Source of the DNA: Lunularia cruciata
Taxonomy: Eukaryota; Streptophyta; Marchantiopsida; Lunulariales; Lunulariaceae
NCBI GenBank assembly: GCA_948567375.1
Contig: OX419761.1
Location: 17,796,501-17,860,500 of the forward strand
Reading direction: 5' to 3'
DNA length: 64,000 nt
In this document: piece after piece, positions 43,243 through 52,639 of the stretch
Position numbering within the stretch: the stretch's first letter is position 1
Layout: every line of letters begins with the position of its first letter
Program-made: the position numbers and the translations under genes
The notes under the pieces: generated by a model
Seen by the model: only the letters and a program-made list of their open reading frames with translations
What the model was told of the DNA's origin: nothing
The model's database searches: none

Positions 43243-44533
43243 CTAGCCTATCAACAACCACAAAATGAGAGGAAAGTAGGGGTGCCAAGAAAGCAACTCA
43301 AAAATGCTATAGGTGCCATCCCTCCATAAATAGCAAGCCAACCCCACCACATGAGATTGGCAGAGCCATCTGCCTACATGCCAAGTCCCCTCAAATGTCC
43401 CTGGTCCAATAATATCACCAAAGACTCCCATAATGCTCCTATCAAATGCTCTCAAATGTGATAGGAAGGACGGTGAGAAGGGAATTGTACAAATGAGGTA
43501 GGATGGTTGACGAGCAATACTAGAAGAGAGTATACAAAATGCCACCTGCAGATCTCCTAGTAATGAAAGGTCATCCACATGGAGAACATCCTCTACAAGG
43601 GCAACATCTAAGAAGCGTGTGACAAAATCCTCCGATCCTATTGGCACTCCAAGAACACGAAGTCCATCTTTGGATGTGATATACCCCTTTGGAAGCTCAA
43701 GGTGGGAGGGATACCTAAAGGAGACCATGCTCTACACTTTGACACCTTGACTTTCAAGCCTAGTAGATGTAGCTTGGTAGTCAAGTAGTCAAAGGCCTGC
43801 CTAATCTGATCTACAAGGCCTACGATGTGTGTATCATCTGCCAAGGAGGGAAAAACACAACTTGGCATGGCCAAAGTAGTAGATAGGAGAGCTCTAAAGT
43901 GAGCCATGGCAAATAATGGTCCTCCCAGAGGATCTCATTGACTTGTACCAACAGTTGACTCCAAGATGGTGACTCCCTCCTGTAAATCATCATGTTGGTA
44001 GTAAAGGGAAGTAGGAGAGCCATAAAAAGACCGCACAAAAGGTATGAGACTCGCCAAGGATTCAGCAGCCTCCCTAAGCTCTCTAAGATGGATGCTCGTG
44101 AGACACTATTAAAAGCATTCTCAACATCCACCTGTAGGATGATCCACTCCAGGTGGATATCTAGGAGTGCTCTAATGCCTAGAGATAAAGCCTCACATCC
44201 TCCAGGTGTAGCTACTCCAAACTGATGTGGACTAAGGTGCTATCAAAAGTGAGAACGATGTTGAAGGACAATGGTACGAGTGGTCAGACACAAAAAGATC
44301 TCTCCAATAGCAATCAGTCTAATGCTCCTTGTGTCCTGCTCCATCACAAGAAGTCGACTAGCACCTAACACCCGACTAATAGATATAAGAATGCATCCTC
44401 TTGCTATTGCTACAACCACTTGAAACAACTCGGTAAAACCACCTGAAGGATCATTTGCCTCGAAGCAATCTCTAAGGTGCTCATAAACCATACCTAACAA
44501 GCCTCTTGGAGAAAGGCAAGGGGCAGTGCACAA
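43243..44533 (-). pseudogene. Reverse transcriptase, copy 2
   Basis: Four overlapping pieces in changing frames. 44533-44243 has VVVAIARGCILISIS, ASRLLVMEQDT and IRLIAIGEIF (N-terminal RT blocks). 44131-43820 opens with MDVENAFNSVSRASI, the first palm Asp. 43907-43638 contains FPSLADDTHIVG, the A-D-D catalytic box, then GLKVKVSKCRAWSP. 43728-43243 is the thumb-like region (LSHLRAFDRSIMGVFG). The type resembles LINE RTs carrying a R-P-I-A-x-G-E block. Function: target-primed reverse transcription. Confidence 0.82.
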
Positions 44534-45212
44534 TGCTTGTGCAAATAGCGACCTATCAAGACATAATATGATAATCTAAGACCTTTAGTGGTAGTCCCTC
44601 TACTACTATAGGATGTAGTGAGCATAGGGAAGAGATAGTCTCATCAGTAGGACTAGCCATAGACAAAGGGTGTAGCGGTCGTGCTGCTCTACTAAACTCT
44701 CCCGCCTGACCTAGTGTCCTACACCATCGTAATCTAGTGGACTTTGTGGTATCTTGTGGGAATTTTTATCTCCTAAATCATGTAGCCATAATAGATTCCT
44801 CCTAAATGGCCGCCCAATCCCACACTCAGAATCGACAAAATCTAGCAGTCACCTCTCTATGCCCCGCATGTCCCCCTCTAGCATAACAAAGACACCATTG
44901 AGGGAGTAAGAGGAATAAGAACCATGCTAACTCGTCCAAGGGATCACATGCCAAGCAATCAAGTGGTAGGTGAAAAGCCTATCTAGCCTCATCATGGAGT
45001 GTGCAGGGTAGCCTATGGAATAGACTTGGACATGGAAAACTAGTCTCAAATAACTCCAAAATGCAACCCGCTTGAGAAGCTAACCACTCCCACGACTCGA
45101 TTGGTATCCCTAGAACGATCAATAAAGGGATTATACATCAAGCATATATAATCCGAGTGTCACTACTATCGATGTGATCGCTCATCGCACGTGGGCATCC
45201 TAAGTGATCCAA

Positions 45213-45440
45213 TCATAGTCCTTGTGCATCCTTCCCACATGGGTCTTTTACCCCTTGTGAGGTAAAGCGTTGGTGACACACTGAGCATGGTGTATCCTGA
45301 GCCACTCTAGGCGACCCCACATGGGAAGGTGTAGCCATGGGTAACACAAGAATAATGATATAAAACATGATACTCCTCTCCATATCTGCAAAACCACAAC
45401 CCCTCACATCACAACTCACATAAGAAAACAATCTCTCCAA
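45213..45440 (-). pseudogene. N-terminal zinc-finger region, copy 2
   Basis: DTPCSVCHQRF is the Cys half of a C2H2 finger. Compared with the copy at 51678, one extra base before the histidines shifts the frame, so the finger is broken here. Downstream to 44600 the region is decayed but parallel to the other copies (IESWEWLASQAGCIL). Confidence 0.6.
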
Positions 45441-45807
45441 ACCCTAAAAACTATAAACTCTCTTAACTTTCAATTTTCATCTCCAAAATTTTTAAACTAA
45501 ATTTCCATGGAACTTAATCATGAAAACCAAGAGATTAAAAATGAAATTCATAACCCATCACTCTCAATATATAATGATCACTCTAAATCACAAAAAATAT
45601 AATGATCACTCTAAACCATAAAAAAACTAAAAATACTCATAACTTTCTATTCAATTCTATGTAGTTTTCAATATAAATACCAATGGAACCGAAATTGGAA
45701 AATGAATAAAATAGACTATTCACTCGAGTGCTAAGTGCTAAAGATCACTCAGAAATTATTGATATGTCTTCTCACGTCTCCACACTCTCCAGTAAAGAAA
45801 TGAACTA
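45441..45807 (-). other. 5' UTR of non-LTR copy 2
   Basis: It aligns with 51310-51720 upstream of the other long copy. It contains a 32-bp local duplication (ATATAATGATCACTCTAAA, near 45572 and 45598). It ends at the target duplication, so the element start is close to 45807. Confidence 0.6.
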
Positions 45808-45937
45808 TCTTAGACTTTTTCTAGCTTCCCATATTTCTTGAAAAAGTATTTCTTTTGTATTTTTTTCACTTTCAAAGGAATGAACACTGTAATTTGCATT
45901 TCTTATGGGCATAAAACAGCTTTACTTGGCCTGGGTA

Positions 45938-46125
45938 CAGGGGATATAGCTCAGTTGGTAGAGCGCCGCCCTTGCAATTGTGTCGTTGCGATTAGAGGTT
46001 GGATACCTTATTGTCTAGGCGGTATGGCCACTATATGGCGGAGTGCTTTACGATTAAATGGCGCAGCTCACTCGAACCGCTGACATCCGCCAAAGGGTAA
46101 GCCACAGTCTCTGGCTTTACATGAG
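45938..46125. pseudogene. trnA-UGC: Rearranged nuclear copy of plastid trnA-UGC
   Basis: 45938-45975 is the 5' exon (GGGATATAGCTCAGTTGG, CTTGCA), and the start of its group II intron follows (GTCGTTGCGATTA, GTCTAGGCGGTA) to about 46025. 46067-46120 is the 3' intron end and 3' exon in reverse orientation (CGAACCGCTGACATCCGCC). The two exon parts face each other with most of the intron missing, so no tRNA can form. It is part of a roughly 290-bp insert absent from the other arm. Confidence 0.85.
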
Positions 46126-46169
46126 GCAATTCGACAGAGGAACCATCTGATCTGATTTAAGTGTCCGTA

Positions 46170-46465
46170 CCGAATTGTATGCTCCTCCATCCTTTTACAC
46201 TTATTACCAGGATCTGGAATAAAAAAAATTTTAAGTTGGTGCTGCATCGGATGCTTAGAGGATTGCGATTGATACCAGAGACCGGAAACAAGGACGATGA
46301 CGTGTTCAGGCTTCCAAGATGAAAAGGTCGCCTGCCAGAGAATTGAATGCTCCTCTAGCGTTTTACACGTATTAGCTGGATCTGGGGCTTAGATGATTGC
46401 GATTGAGACCAGTGACCGGGAAACAACAACGATAACATGTTCAGGCTTACAAGATGAAAAGGTCG
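46170..46465. repeat. Two-unit tandem duplication in the right arm
   Basis: ATGCTCCTC(C/T)A near 46180 and 46348, GATTGCGATTGA near 46262 and 46395, and AAGATGAAAAGGTCG near 46316 and 46451 show two adjacent units of about 130-150 bp. The left arm has one (36780-36950). Confidence 0.75.
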
Positions 46466-47039
46466 GCTGCCAGAGAAATCTGGATTGATGGAGTTGATTG
46501 ATTAGCCCTGAACGATAAAAGTTCGTTTGTTTGATTCATGTCCCATGGTTGGAAGCAAAGAATATTGGAAACGTGTTTTGAGGAAGAACTAAGTCGTTTA
46601 AGTTGTAATTTGAGTCCAAAATAATTTACCGGGATATAAGGTGGTAATAAATGGGGCATGCGGTAGATGATGGGTTGGTATATGTACGACCATATAGTAC
46701 CGTAATGTAGAGTTTGCACAAAACATCTTAGTGCTGAGTCAGAGCATCCAATGTTTATATTTAAATCTTATCTTTCATTGAAAAATTTTCTATTCCCATC
46801 GGGTGCTCGCGGACTAACAAGGACTTGAAAGAAGCCCGCAAGAGAGGCAAGGTAGAGCAACGGTAATGTCGATTATGGATTAAGTATTCCAATAGTTTGG
46901 AAATTGCATTTTATGCTGCAGTAATCCATTCTTCATTTCAAATAATTAAATATATGATAAATCAGGAACGTTGAGAAAAAGACATAGAAAAGGAGGCAAA
47001 AGAGATAAAGTAGAGCAGTGGGGCCAAGTATTCCATTAA

Positions 47040-47778
47040 TTACAGAGAAAGAGGCAACCACGGAGAACACGTGAAGGTAGCCTTACAAGGGAGAGACAAA
47101 AAAGGTAGGGGCTAGGCCCCAATAGTATCTATATGAGAAATTTATCCTACCACCCTTAAAATATCCGAGCTATGTAAATCATAAGGTCTATAAATTATTG
47201 GAGCATCCAAAGAAAGCATCACCTAGTGTGCTTGCTCTCCTATGGATTACACCAGCCAATGCCCTATGTAAAGCAATGGACACACACTGTCTAAAGTATA
47301 CTACAAAGTATAAGAGTGAGAGTGATACCCTTTGACATCTAATATGATAAGCTCTCATGCACTCCTTGACAAAAGTGTCAAACATCGTGTCCATCTCTCC
47401 AAAAAAATCCAAGGCTAGAGGAAAAATTAGATGACATTGCTACATACCCCTATACTTGGAGACCTTGCATGTTGTTGCTCTGCTCGCCGCACATCCAAAA
47501 GGATGAGTAATCACTCTGTCCAAAATTGCATCCCATGTAGGGTCTATAATACAACATTTATCACTGTCATTTGATCATTTTGGACCAAGTACAATTCTAC
47601 TCTAACATGTTGTCTATAAAATTAAAGAGCGTTCTCTCCAAGCAAAGTATCCACTCTCTTTGTGCATAACAAACATTATATCCTTGATTGCATCATAGGT
47701 AGCTATCCTCTTTCCTCCAAATAGACACAATGTCATATGGATTACTGTTGCATCTAGAATTCCATTGAATTCCATTAA
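47040..47778 (-). mobile_element. Non-LTR element, 3' fragment (copy 3)
   Basis: It is the inverted partner of 35479-36210, with the same truncation point (TCTAGATGCAACAG). It contains the decayed knuckle, the endonuclease-like region, an open C-terminal piece (47412-47188, RQCVSIALHRALAGVIHRRA) and the 3' UTR. Because both arms hold it, it was present before the duplication. Confidence 0.75.
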
Positions 47779-47890
47779 TTTAGAATCTACATACTAAGCT
47801 GGAGCTAATCCATTCATCATTTTATTTCACTAAATCTATTATAAAAAGAAGTATACTAAAATGCTTTGAGTATCTTTTAATCTTCCTGAT
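47775..47890 (+). repeat. Direct repeat shared with 40142-40275
   Basis: See 40142. The copy starts at the outer edge of the right arm (TTAATTTAGAATC) and fades after TCTTTTAATCTTC. Confidence 0.75.
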
Positions 47891-48904
47891 TATACGTTGG
47901 AAGTTGTTCCAGATGTTAAACTCCTCACACTTCTAGAATATCAGATTTTTCTCAAATTTTTTTCATTGGTTGGAGATATAGTGCAACATTCCATATTTTC
48001 TTCTAAATTATCTCAACTCAAGAGAAATAACAACAAGAAGTTACCCATTGTTTATTGAAGACTGTTTGAGTGTGATGATCATCATACGTTGCATTTCTTT
48101 TAGAGATATGAGTTCCAAAAATAAAAAAATCACTCCATTGTAATCTATAAACCTCTAGTTGTGTATAGACCATGGTATATCAACTTTAGATGTTTTTATA
48201 CAATTAACATGAGGATCCCCAAATCCAGGCTAACTAATTACACATCTATGAGAAATAATAGAAGATGAAAAATAACTAATATCAACTCAATCTGAAGGAT
48301 ATGCCGAAGCTTTGCAAAATTAATATGAAGCTTGTTTGTATTACATTTCATCTACTTTAGATGTTGATATGGATTCAGATAATGAAATTTGAAAGATGTT
48401 AAGATTTGTGACATTAATAAAATCAAGTGTAGATGTCCAAAAAGTTTGATAGCAATACAGGTTGACTAGTTTCACCTCAAACTTTTGGGTTATGTTAAAT
48501 CCACTTACCAAATTGGGTATTATTCGATCAAAATGCAAATTGTGGTTAATAGTACAAAATTGGATACTTTTAACCACATCCTGTAGTAAGGTGTTGGGTA
48601 AGTCCTGCAATGAGCACAACTCTCTTGTTTGGTTGCCATCATCATTAAGTGGAATGGTTCAAATCACCCCCTTACTAGCATCAATATCAAAAATGTCAAG
48701 GAGACTAGCTACCCGCATCCTATCGACCATCAGATCATCATTCACCTTGTGAACATCGACACCAAAAGGGTCACAAGGAATATAAAGAAGGATATTTGGA
48801 GTGCAATGCACGCATGGAAAAGAGACTTCACACACACATTGGAGCATGATCAGGATACATCACCCTTGTTTCTCTTTTCTGTGCATTGTCTATCAAAAAA
48901 GAGT
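47891..48904 (-). pseudogene. Unassigned coding-like stretch
   Basis: On the minus strand two pieces read nearly in line: 48847-48659 (GVDVHKVNDDLMVDRMRVAS) and 48619-48341 (CSLQDLPNTLLQDVVKSIQF and on). I do not recognise the protein. The base composition is not clearly coding. Nothing else is visible in the kilobase. Confidence 0.3.
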
Positions 48905-51255
48905 GACCTTGTAAAAAACACGAAGGATGGTAATACCCCATCAAGCCATACAAGGTATACACTCACCACCCATCTGATGGGTGGTGAGTGTATACCTTGT
49001 ATGGCTTGAGGGGATGGGTAATCACTCCCTCCAAAATTTTATCTCATGTAAGGTCTATAACCATAACATTTGCTATTATCACTTGATCATCTTGGACCAA
49101 GTATAAGTTTTCCCTGACACGTGTTGTTTGAAAAGCATACAAATGCCCCCTCTAAGCCAAGTATCCACTCTCTTGTGCCATAGCAAACACTTTGTCCCTA
49201 ATAGCGTCATGGGTAGCTATCCTCAATCCTCCAAAAGAACATTGTATCATATGGACCGCTGCTACATCTAATGTAGAACCACACTCACAAGTGAGTAATG
49301 GAGATGCAGATGGGTGAACCATACCTAGACAAACCTCATCATTGTAGAGTAAGTAGCTGGTGTGAGTCAAAATTTCCTAATGCACGGTTGAGCCAAGATC
49401 CAAGAGCCTGCACCCTTGCTAGAGCAAGAGCAAAGACATGCTCTAGTAGCCTGAGGGATGGACGAATCAAGTAAGAGAGAATGTAGTGTATGCTTGCATA
49501 GTTGCTCCATCAAGGAAGACTATAAACCTCTAATACAATATGATGATAGTGAAGCAAAAGATAGAAAGTCCTCTCTTACCCATGGGGATAGACTATCTTT
49601 GGTCTACTGCAGTAATGTCTAGAGAGAAAAGGATCACTCTTCCACCTTTGTCACATAAGTCTCCAAAATTGGCCTATCAACAACCACAAAACAAGAGGAA
49701 AGTAGGAGTGCCAAGAAAGCCCAACTACCCAAAAATACTATAGGTGCCATCTACTCCATAAATATCAAGCCAACCCTTCCACATAAGATTGGCAAAGCCT
49801 TCTATCTTCATGCCAAATCTCCCATCACACTCTCAAATGTCCCTAGTCTAATAATATCACCAAAGACTCCCATAATCCTCCTATCAAAGGCTCTTGGACG
49901 TGATAGGAAAGATGAGGAAGGGGGAATGTATGAATGAGGCACATCAATGGACAAGCAATACTAGAGGAGAGTATACCAAATGCCACCTATGGATTTCCTA
50001 GTTACAGAATGTCGTCAACATAGAGTAACATCCTCTACAAGGGCAATGTCTAAGAAGCATGTGACAAAATCCTTGGATCCTACTAGCACTCCAAGAACAA
50101 AAAGTCCATCTACACATGTGATACACCCCTCTAGAAGCTCAAGGTGAGGAGGGATACCTACACTTTGATACCTTGATTCTTAAGCCTACTAGATGTAGCT
50201 TGGTAATCAAGTGGTCAAAGGCTTACCTAATCTGATCTACAAGGGCCAAAATGGATGTATTATCTACCAAGGAAGGAAATGCACAACTTGGCATGGCAAA
50301 AGTAGTGGATAAGAGAGCTCTAAAGTGAGCCATGGCAAATAAGGGTCTCCTTAAAGGATCTCCTTGATCCGTACCAATAACTGACTCCAAGATGATGACT
50401 CCCTCTTGTGAACAATCATGTTGGTAGTAAAGGGAAGCAAGAGAGCCATAAAAAGACAACACAAAAGGAATAAGACTTGCCAAGGATCCACTAGCTGCCT
50501 TAAGCTCTCTAAAGATAGATGTTTGTGATATGCTATTAAAAGCAATCTCAACATCCACTTGTAGAATGACCCACTCCAGATGGATATCTACGAGTGCACT
50601 AATGCCTAAGGATATAACCTCACATCTTCCAAGTGTAGCTACTCCAAATTGATGTGGACTGAGGTGTTGTCAAAAGTGAGAATGATGCTTAAGGACAATG
50701 GTATGACTGATCAAATGCAAAAAGATTTCTCCAATAGTAATTGGTCTAATGTCCCTTGTGTCCTCCATTGCAAGAAGTCAAATAGCACCTAACACTTGAC
50801 TAATAGACATAAGAATGTCTCTTCTTGCTACTACTGCAGCCACCTGATACAACTCCTGAAAGCAATCTTTAAGGTGTTCATAAACCATCCCTAACAAGCC
50901 TCATGAGGAAAGGTGAGGGGCAATGCACAATGCTTGTGAAAAGGGGCCTCCCAACACCCGGTAGGAATCAATGAAATCTAGTAGCCACCTCTCTATGCCC
51001 TGCAGATCCCCCTCTAGCATAACAAAGACATTATCAAGGGAGTAAGAGGAATAGGAACAATGCTAACTTGTCTAAGGGATCATGTACCAAACAATCAAGT
51101 GGTAGGCAAAAAACATGTCTAGCATTATCATGGAGTGTGTAGGGTAGCCTTTGGAATAGATGTAGACATGGAAAACTAGTCTCAAATAACCCCAAAATGC
51201 AACCCGCCAAGAAGCTAACCACTCCCACAACTTTAACAATATCTAGTGGCATATA
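48905..51255 (-). mobile_element. Non-LTR element, 5'-truncated and internally deleted (copy 4)
   Basis: RT pieces lie at 50558-50223 (DVEIAFNSIS, then FPSLVDNTSIL, where the A-D-D box is V-D-N). The knuckle and endonuclease-like region are at 49370-49090 (CECGSTLDVAAVHMIQC, RIATHDAIRDKVFAMAQ). The 5' end stops within the region after the zinc finger (51252). Between the endonuclease-like region and the 3' UTR tail (48905-48940), the C-terminal extension is missing and a perfect palindrome sits at the join. Confidence 0.8.
48941..49009. repeat. Perfect 34-bp palindrome with one-base centre
   Basis: The arms 48941-48974 and 48976-49009 are exact reverse complements with T at 48975. The left arm begins TCAAGCCATACAAGG, the family 3' UTR sequence. 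The sequence just right of the palindrome (GGGGATGGGTAATCACTCC) belongs to the endonuclease-like region. Confidence 0.95.
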
Positions 51256-51299
51256 TCTATCTTTTGTGCAATTGTTTCATTTGGTTGAAAATTGTTTCA
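51256..51299. other. Junction between two divergent non-LTR copies
   Basis: About 45 bp separate the truncated start of copy 4 (minus) from the 5' UTR of copy 5 (plus). GTTTCATTTGG/GTTTCATTGTA is a short direct repeat here. Confidence 0.45.
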
Positions 51300-51677
51300 T
51301 TGTAATTATCAAAGTCTAAAGTGCGACCTTCTCTTTGGGGAGTTTGGGAGAGTGTCAAAGATGCAAGAAGAGAGGAAGAGATGTGAGAGGAAAGATATAC
51401 ATTTTTTGAGAACTCTCTAGCATATAACACTTGAGCAAATAGTTGATTCTATTTGCTTTTCAATTTTGGTTCCATTGGTACCTAGATTGAAAACTATTGA
51501 GAATTGAGTAGAAAGTTACAAGGATTTTTAGGTTTTCTAGGGTTTAGATTAATCATTACACATTGAGAGTAATCAGTAAATAATTTTTATTTCTAAAATT
51601 TGTGGTTTCCATGATTGAGTTCCATGGGAACTTAGTTTGAAAATTTTTGAGATGGAAATTAAAAGTTATGAGAGTTT

Positions 51678-52253
51678 ATGGGTTCTAGGGTTTGGAGAGA
51701 TTGTATTTTCTCAACTAAGTTGGGATGTGAGGGGTTATGGTTTTCCAGGTATGGAGAGATATGGAGAGGAGCATCATGTGTTACTATTGTTATTCTTGTG
51801 CTAGCCATGGTTCCACCTCCCCATGTGGAGCCGCCTAGAGCAGCTCGGGATACACCATGCTTGGTGTGTTATCCATGCTTTACCTTGCAAGAAAGAAAGA
51901 CCCATGTGAGAAGAATGCACAAGGATTATGATTGGACCACTTGGGATGCTCATGTGAGACAAGCAACCACATCAATAGTAGTGACACTTGGGATCACACA
52001 TGCTTCCTCTCTCTCTTTGTTGATTGTTCTAGGGATATCGATTGAGTCGTGGGAGTGGTTAGCTTCTCAAGCGGGTTGCATTTTGGGGTTATTGGAGACT
52101 AGTTTTCTATGTCCACGTCTATTCCATGTACATTCCATTATGAGGTTACACAAGCTTTTTGCCTACTACTTGACTGTTTTGCATGTGATCCCTTGGATGA
52201 GTTATCATGGTTCCTATTCCTTTTACTCCCTCATGGTGTCTTCATTATGCTAG
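51678..52253 (+). pseudogene. N-terminal C2H2 zinc-finger region, copy 5
   Basis: A 191-aa open piece. CLVCYPCFTLQERKTHVRRMH is a complete C2H2 finger (C-x2-C-x11-H-x4-H), followed by KDYDWTTWDAHVRQ. R2-type and NeSL-type LINEs also start with such fingers, which bind the target DNA. SIESWEWLASQAGCILGLLE follows and is shared with copies 2 and 4, so it is part of the protein. The true start is unclear; the ATG at 51678 lies in conserved sequence. Confidence 0.7.
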
Positions 52254-52305
52254 AGGAGGATGTGTTGGGCATAAAGAGGTGGCAGCTAGATCTTTTTGGT
52301 TTCAA

Positions 52306-52350
52306 AGGGAGGGGAGGGGAGGGGAGGGGAGGGGAGGGGAGGGGGGGGGG
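52306..52350 (+). repeat. GGGGA microsatellite ending in a G run
   Basis: About seven GGGGA units and a run of ten G. Absent from the matching place in copy 2. The plus strand could form G-quadruplexes. Confidence 0.9.
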
Positions 52351-52639
52351 ATTGAGCAGCCCTACAAGAAGAGTATGTTAGAATTGCACACTTTAGGAGA
52401 CTTTTTTTGCCACATAATACCACAACATCCGCTTGATTATAATAGTGTAGGACAATGGGTCAGGCAAGATAGTTTATTAGAGCATCAAAAGCACTATATC
52501 CTTTGTTTCTGGCTAGTCCTACTTCAAGCTAAACCCTATCTTTTTCTTGCGCTCACTACATCCTATGGTAGGAGAAGGATTACCACTAGATGTCTTAGAT
52601 TATTAGCCTAAGCAGCCATTATGTCTTGATAGGTCACTT

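Larger units (their letters stand above)
42107..45807 (-). mobile_element. Non-LTR retrotransposon with C2H2 finger, RT and RLE-like end (copy 2)
   Basis: Near full length. A 15-bp duplication TCTTAGACTTTTTCT flanks it (42092-42106, 45808-45822). The 5' UTR matches the copy at 51300. Order: N-terminal zinc-finger region, RT, CCHC-like knuckle, restriction-like endonuclease region, C-terminal extension, 3' UTR. No poly(A) tail is obvious. The left arm of the duplication (36975-37010) shows the unfilled site. Several frameshifts and stops make it inactive. Confidence 0.85.
41083..47778 (-). repeat. Right arm of the inverted duplication, enlarged by insertions
   Basis: It pairs with 35479-37336. 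Its 6.7 kb shrink to about 1.9 kb when the hAT-like element, the non-LTR element, the plastid-containing insert and a local tandem duplication are removed. Confidence 0.85.

Noticed and set aside
45572-45620. CRISPR-like or satellite array
   Set aside because: Only two 32-bp units, adjacent, within a retroelement 5' UTR.
42107-45807. Penelope-like (Dryad) element known from conifers
   Set aside because: No GIY-YIG endonuclease reading was seen after the RT. The C-terminal knuckle and R-x-D...D-V order fits RLE-type LINEs better.
45938-46010. Functional tRNA-Ala gene
   Set aside because: The 5' half is a perfect-looking tRNA start, but it runs into plastid intron sequence and the 3' exon is inverted, so no cloverleaf can form.
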